Source of the DNA: Papio anubis | Lineage: Eukaryota > Chordata > Mammalia > Primates > Cercopithecidae | Direction of reading: 5' to 3' | Length of the DNA stretch: 64,000 bases | Assembly (NCBI RefSeq): GCF_008728515.1 | Contig: NC_044976.1 | Location: forward strand, 208,321,467 to 208,385,466 | In this document: in pieces, positions 44,260 through 56,800 of the stretch | How positions within the stretch are numbered: the first letter of the stretch is position 1 | Layout: each line of letters begins with the position of its first letter | Notes under the pieces: model-generated | Seen by the model: only the letters and a program-made list of their open reading frames with translations | Database searches by the model: none | Told to the model about the DNA's origin: nothing | Made by a program: the position numbers and the translations under genes

Positions 44260-44436
44260 AAGTAAACCAATTTGACCAATACACTTGAGGTTTAAAACAA
44301 AAATAAAACACAACAAAAGAAGAAGCTTCCAAATTAAAAGCATATATTTGTGATTTCTATTTATTTAGAAAATTCAAGAGGGCAACATAGACACACAAAA
44401 AAATAAAATAAAACTCTTAGTATTTAGTTACATCTA
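44260..44436 (+). mobile_element. 3' transduction carried by the L1
   Basis: About 177 bp of non-L1 sequence between the L1's own A-rich tail and the downstream TSD. Near its end it has AATAAA (about 44401-44407), then roughly 25 bases, then a short A run merging with the TSD, the arrangement expected when L1 transcription passed its own weak signal and used a genomic polyadenylation site at its source locus. Confidence 0.85.
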
Positions 44437-44457
44437 AAAAATTATGTTAATTATAAT
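44437..44457 (+). repeat. Right TSD of the L1 plus transduction
   Basis: 20 of 21 bases match 39087-39107 (c/t difference near the end). Confidence 0.95.
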
Positions 44458-45059
44458 AATATAGTATTATATTAGGTTAATAAGGCTCATTGTTACATAT
44501 TTTTATTATAAATTAGTGGTAGGTGTTTAGATTGTAGGCTCAATTATTTAACAGTACACTTTTCTGTTTTTTTAATAATTAATTTTAAATCTCTTATCTG
44601 ATTCTGATAAATATGCTATTTACTCACTTGGTTTTATTCCTTCTTTTACTCTTTATGGCTATTTTATTGGTATATTAGAGACAGAGGCAATGAATATGGC
44701 TGACTTATATACAACATTTAACCAAAAATCTAGTAATTAAAAATTAAATTCCATTGTTTTAAAGGAACACTTAGCATAAAATTTTAAAAAGTAGAAAGAA
44801 GACCACAAAACCTTTTCCAAAGTTCCAATAGGTACAGACAACTACTGAAATTCTTATATATTTACTTTCAGACTTTTTCTTTCTATTCATACATACTTGG
44901 ATACTTTATATACAAGTTTGTATTCTTTTATTTTCATATATCATTATATCAACAGAATTTTCAAACTTCGTTACCAAGTCTCTATAAGCACAATTTCACT
45001 AATCCATAAGTATATGAATTACATTTTTTCTCTACAAAATTATATTGGCTTCTCTTGTT
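44458..45059. other. Unassigned AT-rich sequence
   Basis: Very AT-rich. No gene or named repeat. Confidence 0.4.
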
Positions 45060-45770
45060 TTAAAGTCTATCCATAAACTTACATTCGAAGCTTATGTCTT
45101 CAGTCTAAACTTCCTTTCTGAATTCTAGTTTCATACGATCAACAGCATATTTGATATCTACAATGAGTCATCTAACATAAAGTACCCAAAATATAACTGA
45201 CAACTTTTCTCCAAAGTATGTTCTCTTGTTTTCCTCATTTCAGAATAAGAAACCACTATAACACTGAAGAAAGCTAAAACCAGGGTCATTATATCACTTT
45301 TCTCACACACACATCCAAGTTCTGTTTTATCTCAAAAGAATATCTATAGTCTGTGCATTTCTTTCTATTTGCGGCAACCATTACCTAATCATCATTTCCT
45401 TCATGGACTACTTTAACAGCTTTCTAAATGTTCCACAATTACTTCAGCATTTACGGTACTTTATTTAAGATGTTACTCTTTGATAAAACCCTTCAGTGTT
45501 TCTCATTGTACCCAGCATAAAACAGTATGATCAACAAACTCCTTCAAATATCCTACTTATATTTCTAGTATCACCTTTTGCCTCTCTTCTCCTTGATTCA
45601 TATATTCTTTCAGTTTAGAATGTCAAGTTCTTTCACAGCTTAGTACCTTTACCATCGTTTCCACTGATTCTCTTTTGTTTGCATGGGTTGTCGATTGTAA
45701 GCCTCGGGCCTAGACTTAACTCTCTCACTATCTTACTATCTTCGGAGAACTTTTATTATTAAAATTCCAT
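45060..45770 (+). repeat. L2 LINE relic
   Basis: Diverged but ordered L2 blocks: 'catatttgatatctacaatg', 'taaccagggtcatt'-like middle, 'tcatggactactttaacagc', 'aaaacccttcagtgtttctc', 'caaactccttcaaatatcct', corresponding to the 'ctggactattgcaatagcct ... aaaaccctccagtggcttcc' region of L2. Confidence 0.55.
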
Positions 45771-46584
45771 GTTTCTCTATCCACTAGCGCTTACCCAAAT
45801 TTCTATGCTATACAGTTTTATTTCTTTTTTAGCTTTCAATGTAAATGTTGCTTATTTTTTTCCTGTTTGATGTTCTTGTGTATTTTTTAGAAAGTTGGTT
45901 GAGGTTTTTGCATTGTGTCATCTTGTTATTTTATTAGGGGTTGTAACTCTGAGTGTGTGAAGAATTGACCTACAAGCAGAGATCAATGACAAGGAGGCAA
46001 GGGCTGAAAGTAATCAGGTCTTCTGAAATTCTGCTGCACCAATATATGATACTATCATTTAGCATTTAACATTCTCTGCTTTGCCGCAGCATCAGATATT
46101 CTTTAAAATCAGATGCGACTATGAATAAGTTTTTAAAAAATCAGATGGAATCTTAAAAGGCGGAGTCCAATGCCTCCATTTTATAGAAAGGAAAAATTAA
46201 ACTTAGACTCTGAAATATTAGGTGCATATAAATATGTTTTATGGGTCATCTACTCAATGAATAGAGTTGTATAGTACAGCACAAGGTAGAGTACAATGTC
46301 ATGTACTCTAGATTTAGCATCTACCGCATGCATTATTTACAGTAATGTAAATGTAGCCTAATTGGTCTCCTTACAAATTTACCTTTCTTGCTTATCAGGC
46401 ACAAATTACATTTAACTATCTAACTAATGAGTGTATCCTAATCGTATTTCACCTGTAAATATGCAGATTAAGCTAAATATATTTATTTAGGGAAGATAAA
46501 CTATTAGGTCACCAGTAGAATTATAATTTGGAAGCATAGTAATGAAAGCGAGAGGCATTTTAATTAAAAACTAGCTGTAATTCT
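45771..46584. other. Unassigned AT-rich sequence
   Basis: No gene or named repeat is recognised. Confidence 0.4.
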
Positions 46585-46720
46585 GAATTAAAGAAAGTGG
46601 TCCTCTTTTCCCAGCTGTGCCATTAAGTAAATAGTGTTGTGGTTTGGAGTAAATGATTTAATCTCCTTTGTCTTCATTCTCATTTGCGAAATTTCTAAGC
46701 TGAGTAAGATCTGGCCAGTC
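46585..46720 (+). repeat. MIR SINE relic
   Basis: 'ttcccagctgtgccattaag' followed by 'taatctcctttgtcttcatt' and 'ctcatttgcgaaat', collinear with the MIR core ('ctgtgtgaccttgggcaag ... cctcagtttcctcatctg'). Confidence 0.6.
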
Positions 46721-47339
46721 CTTTTTCCTTCAAACTCAAATTTCTCCTCAGCTAAGTTTAGTATAATAAAGTACTTTTAATATTATCAGATTTATTGTTT
46801 AGAAACAAATACGGCTTTTCCAGAATGGCACATAGTTTCAACTCAATATGATATTGTGACACTTTTTATTTCTTTAATAATATTTTTATTTATTTCTAAG
46901 AATTTTTCATTGTTTTAGATACATTTTCTAGAATACAAGTATCTTTTTGGGACATCATTCTAAAACACCTGAATAAAAACCACTCTAATACACAATTGCA
47001 GTTCTCAAATCAGCCATTTGAAAAGGTTGATTCAATAGCATACAGATCCAAAATAAATGCAATGTCTTCTAAATACATATTGAAATACTTCCTAATAATT
47101 TTTATTTATGGTATGTATAATAAGGAATAAAATAAAAATAGCACTAGGAATTCAAAAGAAAGTAGTATATACCTTAAAATCTAGGCTGAAATTCATACTT
47201 GCTCAATGTATTAGGCCAGCAATAACATTTGAAAATGATCTCTAAAATCCAGGGCCTAACATAAATTATAAGGAACATACAATAGCATTTTAAAATATGG
47301 CTATTCACTAAGAGTAAATTTGAATTTTCAAAATAGTCA
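46721..47339. other. Unassigned AT-rich sequence
   Basis: No gene or named repeat is recognised. Confidence 0.4.
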
Positions 47340-47475
47340 TTCAATATATATGTGCTAATCTCAATACTAAGTACCAGGCATTAGGCTCAGCAGTTAGTGA
47401 TGGCCAACACAGATTTCTGCCCCCATGGAATTTGTAATCTAAATGTGCAATATAAATGCTAAGGTTATAAAAGTA
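47340..47475 (-). repeat. L2 LINE 3' end, minus strand
   Basis: 'aagtaccaggcattaggctc', 'ttctgcccccatggaatttg' and 'taatctaaatg' match the reversed L2 3' end ('gtgccaggcactgtgctagg ... ccctcatggagcttacattc'). Confidence 0.7.
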
Positions 47476-47616
47476 GAATGCCCTGTTGAGGTACACGAGA
47501 GAGAAATCACATTCACTCATGAGGGATCACGAATAAAGAACTGACAGGTGGGTGAAGGAAGACAGGTGATACTGGTGGTACAAGTGGCCAATGAGAAGCC
47601 TTTGTATATAAATATA

Positions 47617-47925
47617 CAGATGCAGTGGCTCACGCCTGTAATCCCAGCACTTTGTGAAGCCGAGGCAGGTGGATCACGAGGTCAGGAGTTCAAGTCCAGC
47701 CTGGCCAACTTGGTGAAACCCCGTCTCTACTAAAAATGCAAAAAAAATTAGCCAGGCTTGGTGTCTGTGATCCCAGCTACTTGGGAGGCTGAGGCAGAGA
47801 ACTGCTTGAACTTGGGAGGCAGAGGTTGCAGTGAGTTGAGATTGCACCACTGCATCCCAGCCTGGGTGACAGAGCACGACTCCATCTAAAAATAAAAGAA
47901 AGAAAAGAAAAGAAATATATATAAA
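47617..47925 (+). mobile_element. AluS SINE
   Basis: Begins 'cagatgcagtggctcacgcc' (the first few Alu bases are lost or mutated). Both arms are present with a small deletion around 'ggcttggtgtctgtgatc', and the tail is (GAAAA)n. No clear TSD. Confidence 0.95.
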
Positions 47926-49399
47926 GCAGTGGTTCTCAATCTTCAGCCCCTGGTCTAGCAGCACCAACATTGACATAAATATCACCTTTGTGTCTTCCAT
48001 GTAAAAGATTAGCAATAAAGACTTATTAACTATCTTTTAAATTCAAAAGTGTGTCTAAAACAAATTTAAAATGACATTCTTTTTCAATAGCCTGTATATA
48101 TTTGAACATCTCTGAGAGATATTTTTTTTCTCGTGGTAAAATGCAAAGGTAAGTTTTCATCATCATCATCATCACTATTACTTTAACATGTGTAAATCTG
48201 TAGAAAATGTTTTAAGGAAATGTAAAGAACAAAAAACTTGTTTCAAGTAAGGGGACAGCCTAATAAAAGTCTATGTCTTTAAAGAGTGGATTATTAAAGA
48301 TAACCCAAGAATAGGACATGTTTTTTAAAATGCTTAAAGATAATCTATTTTCTAAAAACAAACTTCTTTATAATCAATGAAAATGACCACATAGTTAGTA
48401 ATATACCCAACCAATAAGTTTCAATGTTTCTCAAGAAATTTTTAAAAATTATATGGATACACATGGTGTCTAATCTTGCTGTATAATAAATTAGTTAATC
48501 AAAATGTCTGTCTTTGCCCATGTATGTGTGTGTGTGATGGAGTAGGAAGAGGAAAATAGAGAGAGAAGTGGAATGGTGGAGGAAAAAAAAAAGAAATCAG
48601 TATATTGATATCAACATAAGGAAAGGTTGAACCACTTTCAGGAAGCTAGCAATTCCTTCTCATTGACACAAGTAGACACCTCTTGTTCCTTCATGTTCAT
48701 TATTCATTGACATATCAAGGGACATACAAGAAACAATTTTTAAATGGGCCAGAGAAACCTTTTCTGTAATATGATTTGCGCATTTCACACCATTTTATAA
48801 TAACACTTTTAGCAAAAATTGAAGGTACTTAACATAATCTCTAATAGTTTATTTTAAACATAATTGAAAGTAAAGTATATACACCATGGGAACTAGAACT
48901 TAGACTGCATTTCATTTATAACATTTTAATGTAGAAATAAATAGAAAGGAGTTAAGAAGTGTTATTATTATTTGGGTAGAGATAAAACTGTTGAAATTTT
49001 TATTCTTGCCCAATACTACGACAAATCATATAACAATGGCATGCTAATAACCTCCCTGCTCATGGTGGGTAACAGCATTAATGTGTATACTGATTAGAGA
49101 ATTAGAAAAGGACATGGTTCTTATAAGATCATACCATTTAAGTATTCTGATCACTCAGTCTACATATGTATCTTATAGGGAAACAATGCAATGGCTCCAC
49201 GAAAATCACTTTTATGAGATTTTAGAGTCACTAAGAGTGTTTGAAAATAATCTAGGTCAGTCATTGTACTCAACTGTGGAAACAGACTTGGCCTCTTCTC
49301 GGAAGAGTCAATTACAGTTGCCATTCTGATTTTATCGTCTCCCATTTGCCCTTTCCCTCATGACATTGTGTGGATCCTTGTCATTTGGCCACATCTGTT
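47926..49399. other. Unassigned AT-rich sequence
   Basis: Includes a short (CAT)n at 48157-48173 and a few TG units near 48520. The 82-codon frame at 49081-49329 has no recognised homology. Confidence 0.4.
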
Positions 49400-50250
49400 T
49401 GCGAGAAGGTCATGGAGTCAATGTCTTGCCTGATCATCAGCATTTGACATCATTAATGTCATCTTTGATGCTTCTTCAATCTATCCTGTGATTGCTATTC
49501 AACACTCTTCTTACCTCTTTTTGTGGTGTATACTTTCTATTAACAAAATTTTTCAACTAGAATCTATTTATTAACAGCTTCTAAATCATGTGTCCATACA
49601 TAACTTTATCCTTGATACGTAATCCTTTGTAATTAACTGACTACTACACATATTTTTTGTTGTTTATGTTGTTTTGGTTTATAGTCACAACATTCTGGAT
49701 AGACCTTTTATCTCATCAACTTAACTCCTTTATTTATTTGAAGGTAATTCCCATTGCCCATTTGTGTCAGAAGCCTTGTTTTTCCTTATTCTACCAATTA
49801 CCTACTCTTATTCCTAAAATCTAGGTGGTTTATAAGGCATGCCAATGATTTCCCCTTGACTCTCTGGAACCTCATCTCCCCAAACATTACTGTCACTGTA
49901 ATAGGAGTAGACTAGCATTCATAAATATTTTTACAATTTCCTACCAAAGCTCGTGTTTGGTCTTCCTGGATAAATCAAATAAGTTTACTAATTTTTCTCC
50001 ATATTTCGGTAGAATGATTGTTTTCAAAGTCTAATTATGATGACACTGCTTAAAATCCATATTGCATCCCCAAAACCTTAAAGATAAAATAAAAAATCAT
50101 TTAGCATGGTGCTCTAGAGCCTTCATAATCTTAATTTCCGGCTAAGTTTAACAATAACAACTAAAAGTCCCATTGTTTACTTCACTACTATCTCGTGACT
50201 GTAGTGACAATTTGCATAAACTTAAAGCAATTACCATCCACCACACTATG
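49400..50250 (+). repeat. L2 LINE relic
   Basis: 'gcatttgacatcattaatgt', 'tgatgcttcttcaatctatc', then around 50040-50150 'tgacactgcttaaaatccat' and 'agcatggtgctctagagcct' follow L2 internal-to-3' blocks ('tgacacagttgatcac ... ctctgcttaaaaccct ... aacatggcctacaaggccct'). Confidence 0.55.
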
Positions 50251-50261
50251 AACTAATCACC

Positions 50262-50610
50262 AGACTATTCTGGCTGCTGTAACAAAATACTGGGTGTCTT
50301 ATAAACAACAGAATTGTATTGCTGAGATCTGTCAGCACCTTACTCCAGAACTGTATGTCCTGGAGGCTGAGAAATACAAGACCAAAGTGCTGACAGATTC
50401 AATATCTGGTCAGGATCCCCTTTTTGGTTCATAGATGATTATCTTTTTGCTGCATCCTCACGTGGTGGAAGGGGTGAGAAACCCCATTTATGAGGGCTCT
50501 GCCCTCATGACCTATTCACTTCCCAAAGCTCACTTCCTAATACCATCACCTTGAGAGTTAAGATTTTAATATATGAATTTGGAGGGAACACAGATATTCA
50601 GACCATACCA
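50262..50610 (-). mobile_element. MLT1-type MaLR LTR, minus strand
   Basis: 'attctggctgctgtaacaaa', 'cttataaacaacagaattgt', 'ctgcatcctcacgtggtgga', 'agggctctgccctcatgacc', 'cctaataccatcaccttgag' and right end 'attcagaccatacca' are reversed MLT1 LTR blocks. Near 50322-50340 extra bases not found in the MLT1 pattern form an inverted copy of 50387-50397. Confidence 0.9.
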
Positions 50611-51263
50611 AGATCTTACTCAGATTTCACCACTTTTTTCTCCTAATACATTGTTTCTCTTTTTCTGTTCTAGAACCCAATTCAGCATTCCACATTGCTT
50701 CAATCTGTGGCAGCTCCCCCAAATTTTCTTGTCTTTCATGACCTTGACAATTTTGAGGAGTATTCATTAGTCATTTTGTATAATCTCTCTCAATTTGAGT
50801 CTGATGTTGGTTATATCTTTTCTTGAAATACAAAATTAATTTGTCTCCATTTTTAGAGAGACTCAGTATCACAAAATATACTGAATGGGCTAAGTCCACA
50901 TTTTTCCAAATTCCCTGATTTTTCTGCTGTGTGTACATTATAATACCAAGTATTCAAAATGTAAAAGTACATAGAATGTTTATACATACACATTAAAATC
51001 TTAAAGAAAATTTACTAAGGTTTTGAGTGGGTATTTCTTATAAATTTTGAAATTATAGTCATTATTCTCTTATTATTGTTTCTATACCATGTGACTGTTG
51101 ACAATCTTTTTATAACTTGTGCAACATCTTTCTATATAATGTGACATGTGTGATCTTTTTATAACCTGTCAAAAAAAGAACAATTTAAAAATATATTGCC
51201 AAGCCTCCATTGTATTCCACACACGTGTGATGTTCAGTATTTTAGCTACTAGACACATGAGCC
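50611..51263. other. Unassigned AT-rich sequence
   Basis: No gene or named repeat is recognised. Confidence 0.4.
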
Positions 51264-51377
51264 TTCTTTCTTTTTTCTTTTTCTTTCTCTTTCTTTCCTT
51301 TCTTTCTTTTTCTTTCTCTTTCTATTTATTTTCTTTCTTTCTCTTTCTTTTTCTTCTCTTTCTCTTTATTTTTCTTT
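51264..51377 (+). repeat. (CTTT)n pyrimidine tract
   Basis: About 110 bp of CTTT/CTTTT units on the plus strand with few interruptions. Confidence 0.95.
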
Positions 51378-51971
51378 AAATTTAAATTAATTAAAGTTAA
51401 AAACTGAATTCCTTAGTTGTACTAGCCACATTTCAATGACTCAAGAGTTACATGAAGCTAGTAGCCACCAAACTGGACAGTAGAGATTATAGAACATATA
51501 TGTCATCATGGGAGACCTTATCAGGCAATACTATTCCTACGTCATGATTATTGGAGACAGTTTTTACATTCTCATAGACCTATATCCCAGGCTGTTTTCA
51601 CAAATTAGGAAAAAATGTTAAGTTTTGTTATCTATTGTGAATCTCTAAACTGAAAATAACTCTAGTTAGTTTGGTTATTTGTAAATATAATGTAATCATC
51701 AGCCCTTGTCAGTCTTTAGCCAATAGTAGCAGAAAATATGTGTGTGTGCCCGCATGTGTCTGTGTGCACCCTCATACGCAGACGTTATTCTATGCACTTG
51801 ACATTCATTATCTTATAAAACTGTCACACCATAAATTACATATGAACATATCTTCATTTACACAAGGCGAAATTGAAGCAAAGAGTTTCCCAGAGTCATA
51901 AAAACACTAAATGGCATACCCAAGATTTGCCCATTGTCTTTGCCACTTTTCCATGCTATATTGCCCAGTTT
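51378..51971. other. Unassigned sequence
   Basis: No gene. A short TGTGTGTG/CGCATG stretch lies near 51735-51775. Confidence 0.4.
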
Positions 51972-52435
51972 GTCTCTTTCTTTTTTCCTCTTTCTTTCTT
52001 TTCCTTCCTTCCTTCCTTTTTCTTCTCTTTCTCTATTTTTCTTTCTTTCTTTTCTTCTCTTTCTCTATTTTTCTTTCTTTTTCTTCTTTCTTTCTTTCCA
52101 TATCTTTTTCCTCCTTCCTCCCTCCCTTCCTTCCTTCCTCCCTTCCTCTTTCTCTTTCTTTTCTTTCCTTCCTTCCTTCTTTCCTTCCTTCCTTCCTCCT
52201 TTCCTTCCTTCCTTCCTCTTTCTTTCTTTTTTCTTCTTTCTTTCATTCTTTGTCTTTCTTTTTCTTTCTTTCTTTCTTTTTCTTTCTTTCTTTCTTTCTC
52301 TTTTTCTTTCTTTCTTTCTTCTTTTTCTTTCCCTTTTTCTCACTTTCTTTTCTTTCTTTCAGTCTTTCTCCTCTCTTTCTTTCTCTACCTCACTCTCTCT
52401 CAATCTCTCTGTCTCTCTTTATCTTTTCTTCCTTA
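51972..52435 (+). repeat. Long (CTTT/CCTT)n polypyrimidine tract
   Basis: About 460 bp almost entirely C and T on the plus strand. It is organised in TTTC blocks, CCTT blocks near 52000-52020 and 52100-52220, then TTTC again, ending in CTCTCT near 52390. It produces Phe/Ser/Leu-rich open frames of 180-209 codons in all three plus frames and Lys/Arg/Glu frames on the minus strand, none of them genes. Confidence 0.98.
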
Positions 52436-54599
52436 CTTCATTTTTTTCCTTAAATTGTATTACTATTTCACCTTTCTGTGTATCTTCTGTGAAAATTTCT
52501 AAAACAAACATCAGAAATAATGTATTTGATTTTTCATCTGGGGGATGTAGTAATCAATAAAATTAAAGTCAGTTATCACATTCAACTTTCTAAGAAATAA
52601 TTTTAAGTTTAGTGCTATAATACAACTATGCACTTAATTTTAACAGACCCCCAGAAGGTTCCAAGAAATTGACTTTTGAGCGGGTATTGAGATTGTTTAC
52701 ATAAGTGCTGAAGATCACTTTAAAATAGTTTTTAAGAGAAGTAAAAAATAAAAAGATATTTTTCTCTCTGACTAAAAAGGAAGTAGAGAATAAGGTTTCG
52801 TTCTAAACCCTAAGGAAGGGGGGTGATTTTTTCAATATTTGAGTTTACGGTTATTTCTTTAATGAATGAAAATGCATTCTTGTATTATAGATATTGGCTT
52901 GATCTGAGCATTACCCAAAGTTAAGGTGACTTTCAGGTCATTTATTTACAATATCCAACTAGACCTTGGAAGGAAAATGTCACTGATTTATCTGCAATGT
53001 TCATTTAATGAAAGCAATGATAGGGATCTGTGAATAGGAAAATGTTGACTAATATTAATGACGATTCACATTACTGCATATGATAAGATTTTAAAGCAAT
53101 GATAGATTAATATTTAAAAATCCCCATCTCAAAATTTTCATTTCATCAACGCTGTAGACCTTTCAAACACTCAAAATTACTTCAGTGCAGTTTCTGTCTG
53201 ATGCTCTTTATATTAGGTATTTGAACAAACCATATGTGTTTATATTAAAAATGTTAATTTCATCAGTTTTGGTGGGTATTTCTTAATTCACAATTCTCCA
53301 TCTCCAGGAAAGCAGGATGACACTTTCCCTCTCTCTCCTGTTCTGCACTTTATTTGCACTTTGCTTACTTTATAAATGTCCTCTCTAGACCTCTCTTCTA
53401 TGCTAGTGATTTATTTTCTCTTTTTTCCAATTAACCTCCTGATAAACCGTAAGCTTCTAATAGTTATCTTACAACCACTCCACTTAGCTTGCTGCTATAT
53501 ACTCTGCTTTTTGCCAACAACTAATGGCCTTCGCCTCCTCCTATTCTCCCCACAGCCCCTCCTTTTTAAAGTAATCTAGGAGACATAAAGTACTTGGTCA
53601 GCCTCTTCAACCAGGACATCAATTTTTTGGCAGTCAGTAATGAAACAGGCTGACGCTGCATGGAAACGATAAAGAACTTCTCTGCTAACTCTTGCCCAGC
53701 TCATCTACATTTGTGGATGATGACACATTTTTTTATATCATTTTCTTGGAGGGGAGTATAGTAACATTGACATTCCACTTTTTATGTGGCAGAATTCAGT
53801 GTTATATAAGCTATAAAATAAGTAGTAATTTTATTATTACATTCTGTGACCCTCTCCTTCAACTCTCTCACTCCACAAGAACAAATAATATTTAACCATT
53901 AGTGTTCAAATTGCTGTACAAGTTAATTGGAAGTATAACTTTTCATCAGTATAAACATTTCTATTACACTTTACTGTTTCTCAATTTCAGAATATTTGTA
54001 AAAAGTATAATTTGCTATTTCAGATGTTAAGAGGGATTTTAAACCTCAACTGTAAGTATCTATGATCATATGCGTCACTTCTGAAGTTACAAATATTTTA
54101 TAAATTACTCCTTAATTAAAATAATTAGAGATAACACAATGCCCCCAAATAGTCTGTCAGTTATGTCATGGAATTTGTGACAAACACATTGTAGATGCCA
54201 ATGTTTTGTTAAGATCAATATTCTTCCTCAAGAATCACCACAAGTTCTTTGAATTATCCCTGCTAGCCCATTAATAGTTTGAATTTTTTATAAATCCTTA
54301 CAATTTTTATTGTTATATTTTATTTGCTTAATCATCGTGAATTAAAATATTAACATTCCCTCTCAATTTTCACCAAATGTTGAAGCCCTGGATTCAAGTT
54401 TTTAAACCATTAAATTTTCAGTCTTTCTGCCTTTTATTAAGCATACAGCTTAGTCATTACTATAGTCATTCAGTACAGGAAAAAGAAACTGAGCATGTGA
54501 TAGTTTGGAATATATTGGAACTATCATTCCAGGCTTTTATCAAGGAGGTTATGTTGAATAACATGCTTCTTTTATAAAAAAAAGAAAAAGAAAAAAAAT
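52436..54599. other. Unassigned 2.1-kb stretch
   Basis: AT-rich; 53300-53580 is pyrimidine-rich and contains a 67-codon frame with no recognised homology. No exon, promoter or named repeat is supported. Confidence 0.4.
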
Positions 54600-55072
54600 T
54601 AACTGCCAAATAAAGATTGTATACATTTAAGGTATACAAAATGCTGATTTGGTATACATATACATGGTGTGGTTATTACCACAATCAAATTTGTTAACAT
54701 ATCCATCACCACCCACGCTGTACATTAGATTCTCAGAACTTGTTGATCTTATGACTCAAAGTTTGATCAAAATCTCCCCGATTTTTCCCACTTCCCACAT
54801 CCCGGCAACCACTGTTCTACTCTATTGCTATGAGTTTGACTATTGTACATTCCACGTATAAGATCATGCAGTCCTTGTCTTTCTGTGTCTGGCTTATCTG
54901 ACATAGCATAATGTTCTCCAGGTTCAGCCATGTCATCACAACTGACAAGATTTTCTTCTTTTTTAAGGTAGAATAGTATTCCATTGTGTATATAGATCAC
55001 ATTTATCCATCCATGGAAACTTAGGTTGATTTGTATCTTTGCTATTGTGAATAATACCGCAATGTCATCTTT
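54600..55072 (-). mobile_element. L1MA/L1MB LINE 3' end, minus strand
   Basis: 'acatttaaggtatacaaaat', 'ttattaccacaatcaaattt', 'taacatatccatcaccaccc', 'ctgtacattagattctcaga', 'ttctgtgtctggcttatctg' and 'gaatagtattccattgtgta' follow the reversed L1MA/B 3'UTR and ORF2 end. Truncated in ORF2 at about 55072. A 107-codon minus frame (54767-55090) is a relic of the ORF2 C-terminus and UTR. Confidence 0.92.
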
Positions 55073-55499
55073 CCTTGCTTTTCTGGACACTGTGCTTCTC
55101 TTTGGGTGACACTTGAAGTGTATTTATTTGCAGAAGAATAGTACATTTTCAGAATTTTTGGAGTGTAAGTCTGATACTTGTTTCTACTTATGGTACCTTA
55201 ATTTGACTTAAAAAATGTGTGTCTGCATGCGTGCATGCCCTATAAAACTAGAGGTACGTTCAGAACAGAATATTCTACTAAAAAGTAATATTTGGAATAC
55301 ACTATCCCTCTTAATTTTTAATAAGATGTTTTAAACTTGCGATAATGTAAAAATCAGATTCAACTCATTAATGCCAAGATAATGCAAGTAAATTCACATA
55401 AACCATAATTATTCTGTTCATAGCTATTAAGAAATAGTTGCGAATAACCTCATGTTTTCTTTTCACCTTTTCCGACATCATCAAAAACATGAAATACTG
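55073..55499. other. Unassigned AT-rich sequence
   Basis: Nothing recognised between two old L1 fragments. Confidence 0.4.
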
Positions 55500-56800
55500 A
55501 GGGATTATTTAACGAAATATATTAAAAATCAGCACAATAAAGACTATAAATTGTTGCTAAGAGAAATTAAAGATGACCTAAATAAATAGAGATATATACC
55601 ATGCTTCTAGTTTGGAAAATGTTAGGATATCATTTGTCCCTATATTTATGTATAGATTTGATGCAATTCCAATCAAAATCCCAGGAGTATTTTTTTACAT
55701 GATAAATTGGCCTTAAATAATATGTAGGGATATAAAGGACGTAAAATAGCCAAAACAATTTTGCAACAGTAGAACAAGTTTAGAAACATTAGACTTATAC
55801 CACCTTATATCAGAATTTAACAGACTACAGTAATAAAGGCAGCTAGGTTTCTGAGATCAATGGATGAGAATAAATCTAAAACGTGAACCAGACATACATG
55901 GAGGATTGATTTTTTACAAGTGTCAGACTAACTCAATGGAGAAAGAAAGGCTTTCCCAACAAATGGTGCCAGAACAACTGGGTATCATTTGGGAGGAAGC
56001 AAGTGAAGTACTATTTTTTCTTCATATCATACCAAAAAAAAAAAAAAAAAAAAACTAAACTAAAAGTAGATCTTAAAAGTAAACCTAAAATATATATCAA
56101 TCAAGAAATTAGATGGAACTATAGGGGATTTTTTAAAATTTGAGATGGGCAGAGACATCTTAGTTGGACACTAAAAGGAAGAGAAATAATAAATTACATT
56201 TTACCGATAACAACCTTTTCATAAGCAAAATGTAAAAAGGCATGCTACAGAAAGGAGAAAATATTTCCATATGTACATCTGACAAAGGACTGGAGTTCAG
56301 AATATACAGTGTCTGCCCCTTAATATAGCAGAAACTCCATTTGGAGAGGCAAGAGATATAGCCAGGCACCTTGCCAAAGATTTGTGACTTGATAATGAGT
56401 CACATGGATGAATCTCAAAAACGTTTTGCTGAAGGAAAGAAGTAAGACAGAAGAATACATACTCTATGATCCCATTAATATGAAAAGCTGATCTACACTG
56501 GCAAAAAGCAGATTAAGTGGTTGCCTGGGGTCAGGGACCTGGAGAGGCTTGATATAATCAACCTCAAAGGAGTCAAAAAAGCCAGAAAGTATTTAGGGGA
56601 ATGTTGGAAATATTCTCTATCTTGATTTTGAGTATGTATGTGGCAAAGGGGGGCTATTATATAGTATATATGTCTGTCAAAACGTATTAAAATGTACTCT
56701 TAAATTTTTATTTTATGTCATTATGCATTAATAAAGTTAATTCTAAAACAAGATGTGACTGTTTTATTGTATATAAATAATACCTCAATAAAAAGCACGC
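55500..56800 (+). mobile_element. L1ME-type LINE: ORF2 end and 3'UTR
   Basis: Traceable old L1 ORF2 blocks ('gatttgatgcaattccaatc', 'atcaaaatcccaggagtatt', 'gcagctaggtttctgagatc'), then 'catctgacaaaggactggag', 'gatgaatctcaaaaacgttt', 'ctatgatcccattaatatga', 'gtggttgcctggggtcaggg', and a 3'UTR end with 'tataaataatacctcaataa'. An A run at 56036-56054 interrupts it and several deletions are evident. Long dead. Confidence 0.9.

Noticed and set aside
51873..52560. Frames of 180-209 codons rich in Phe/Ser/Leu, looking like hydrophobic proteins
   Set aside because: All lie in the polypyrimidine tract, where three overlapping frames are open at once; an artefact of composition.
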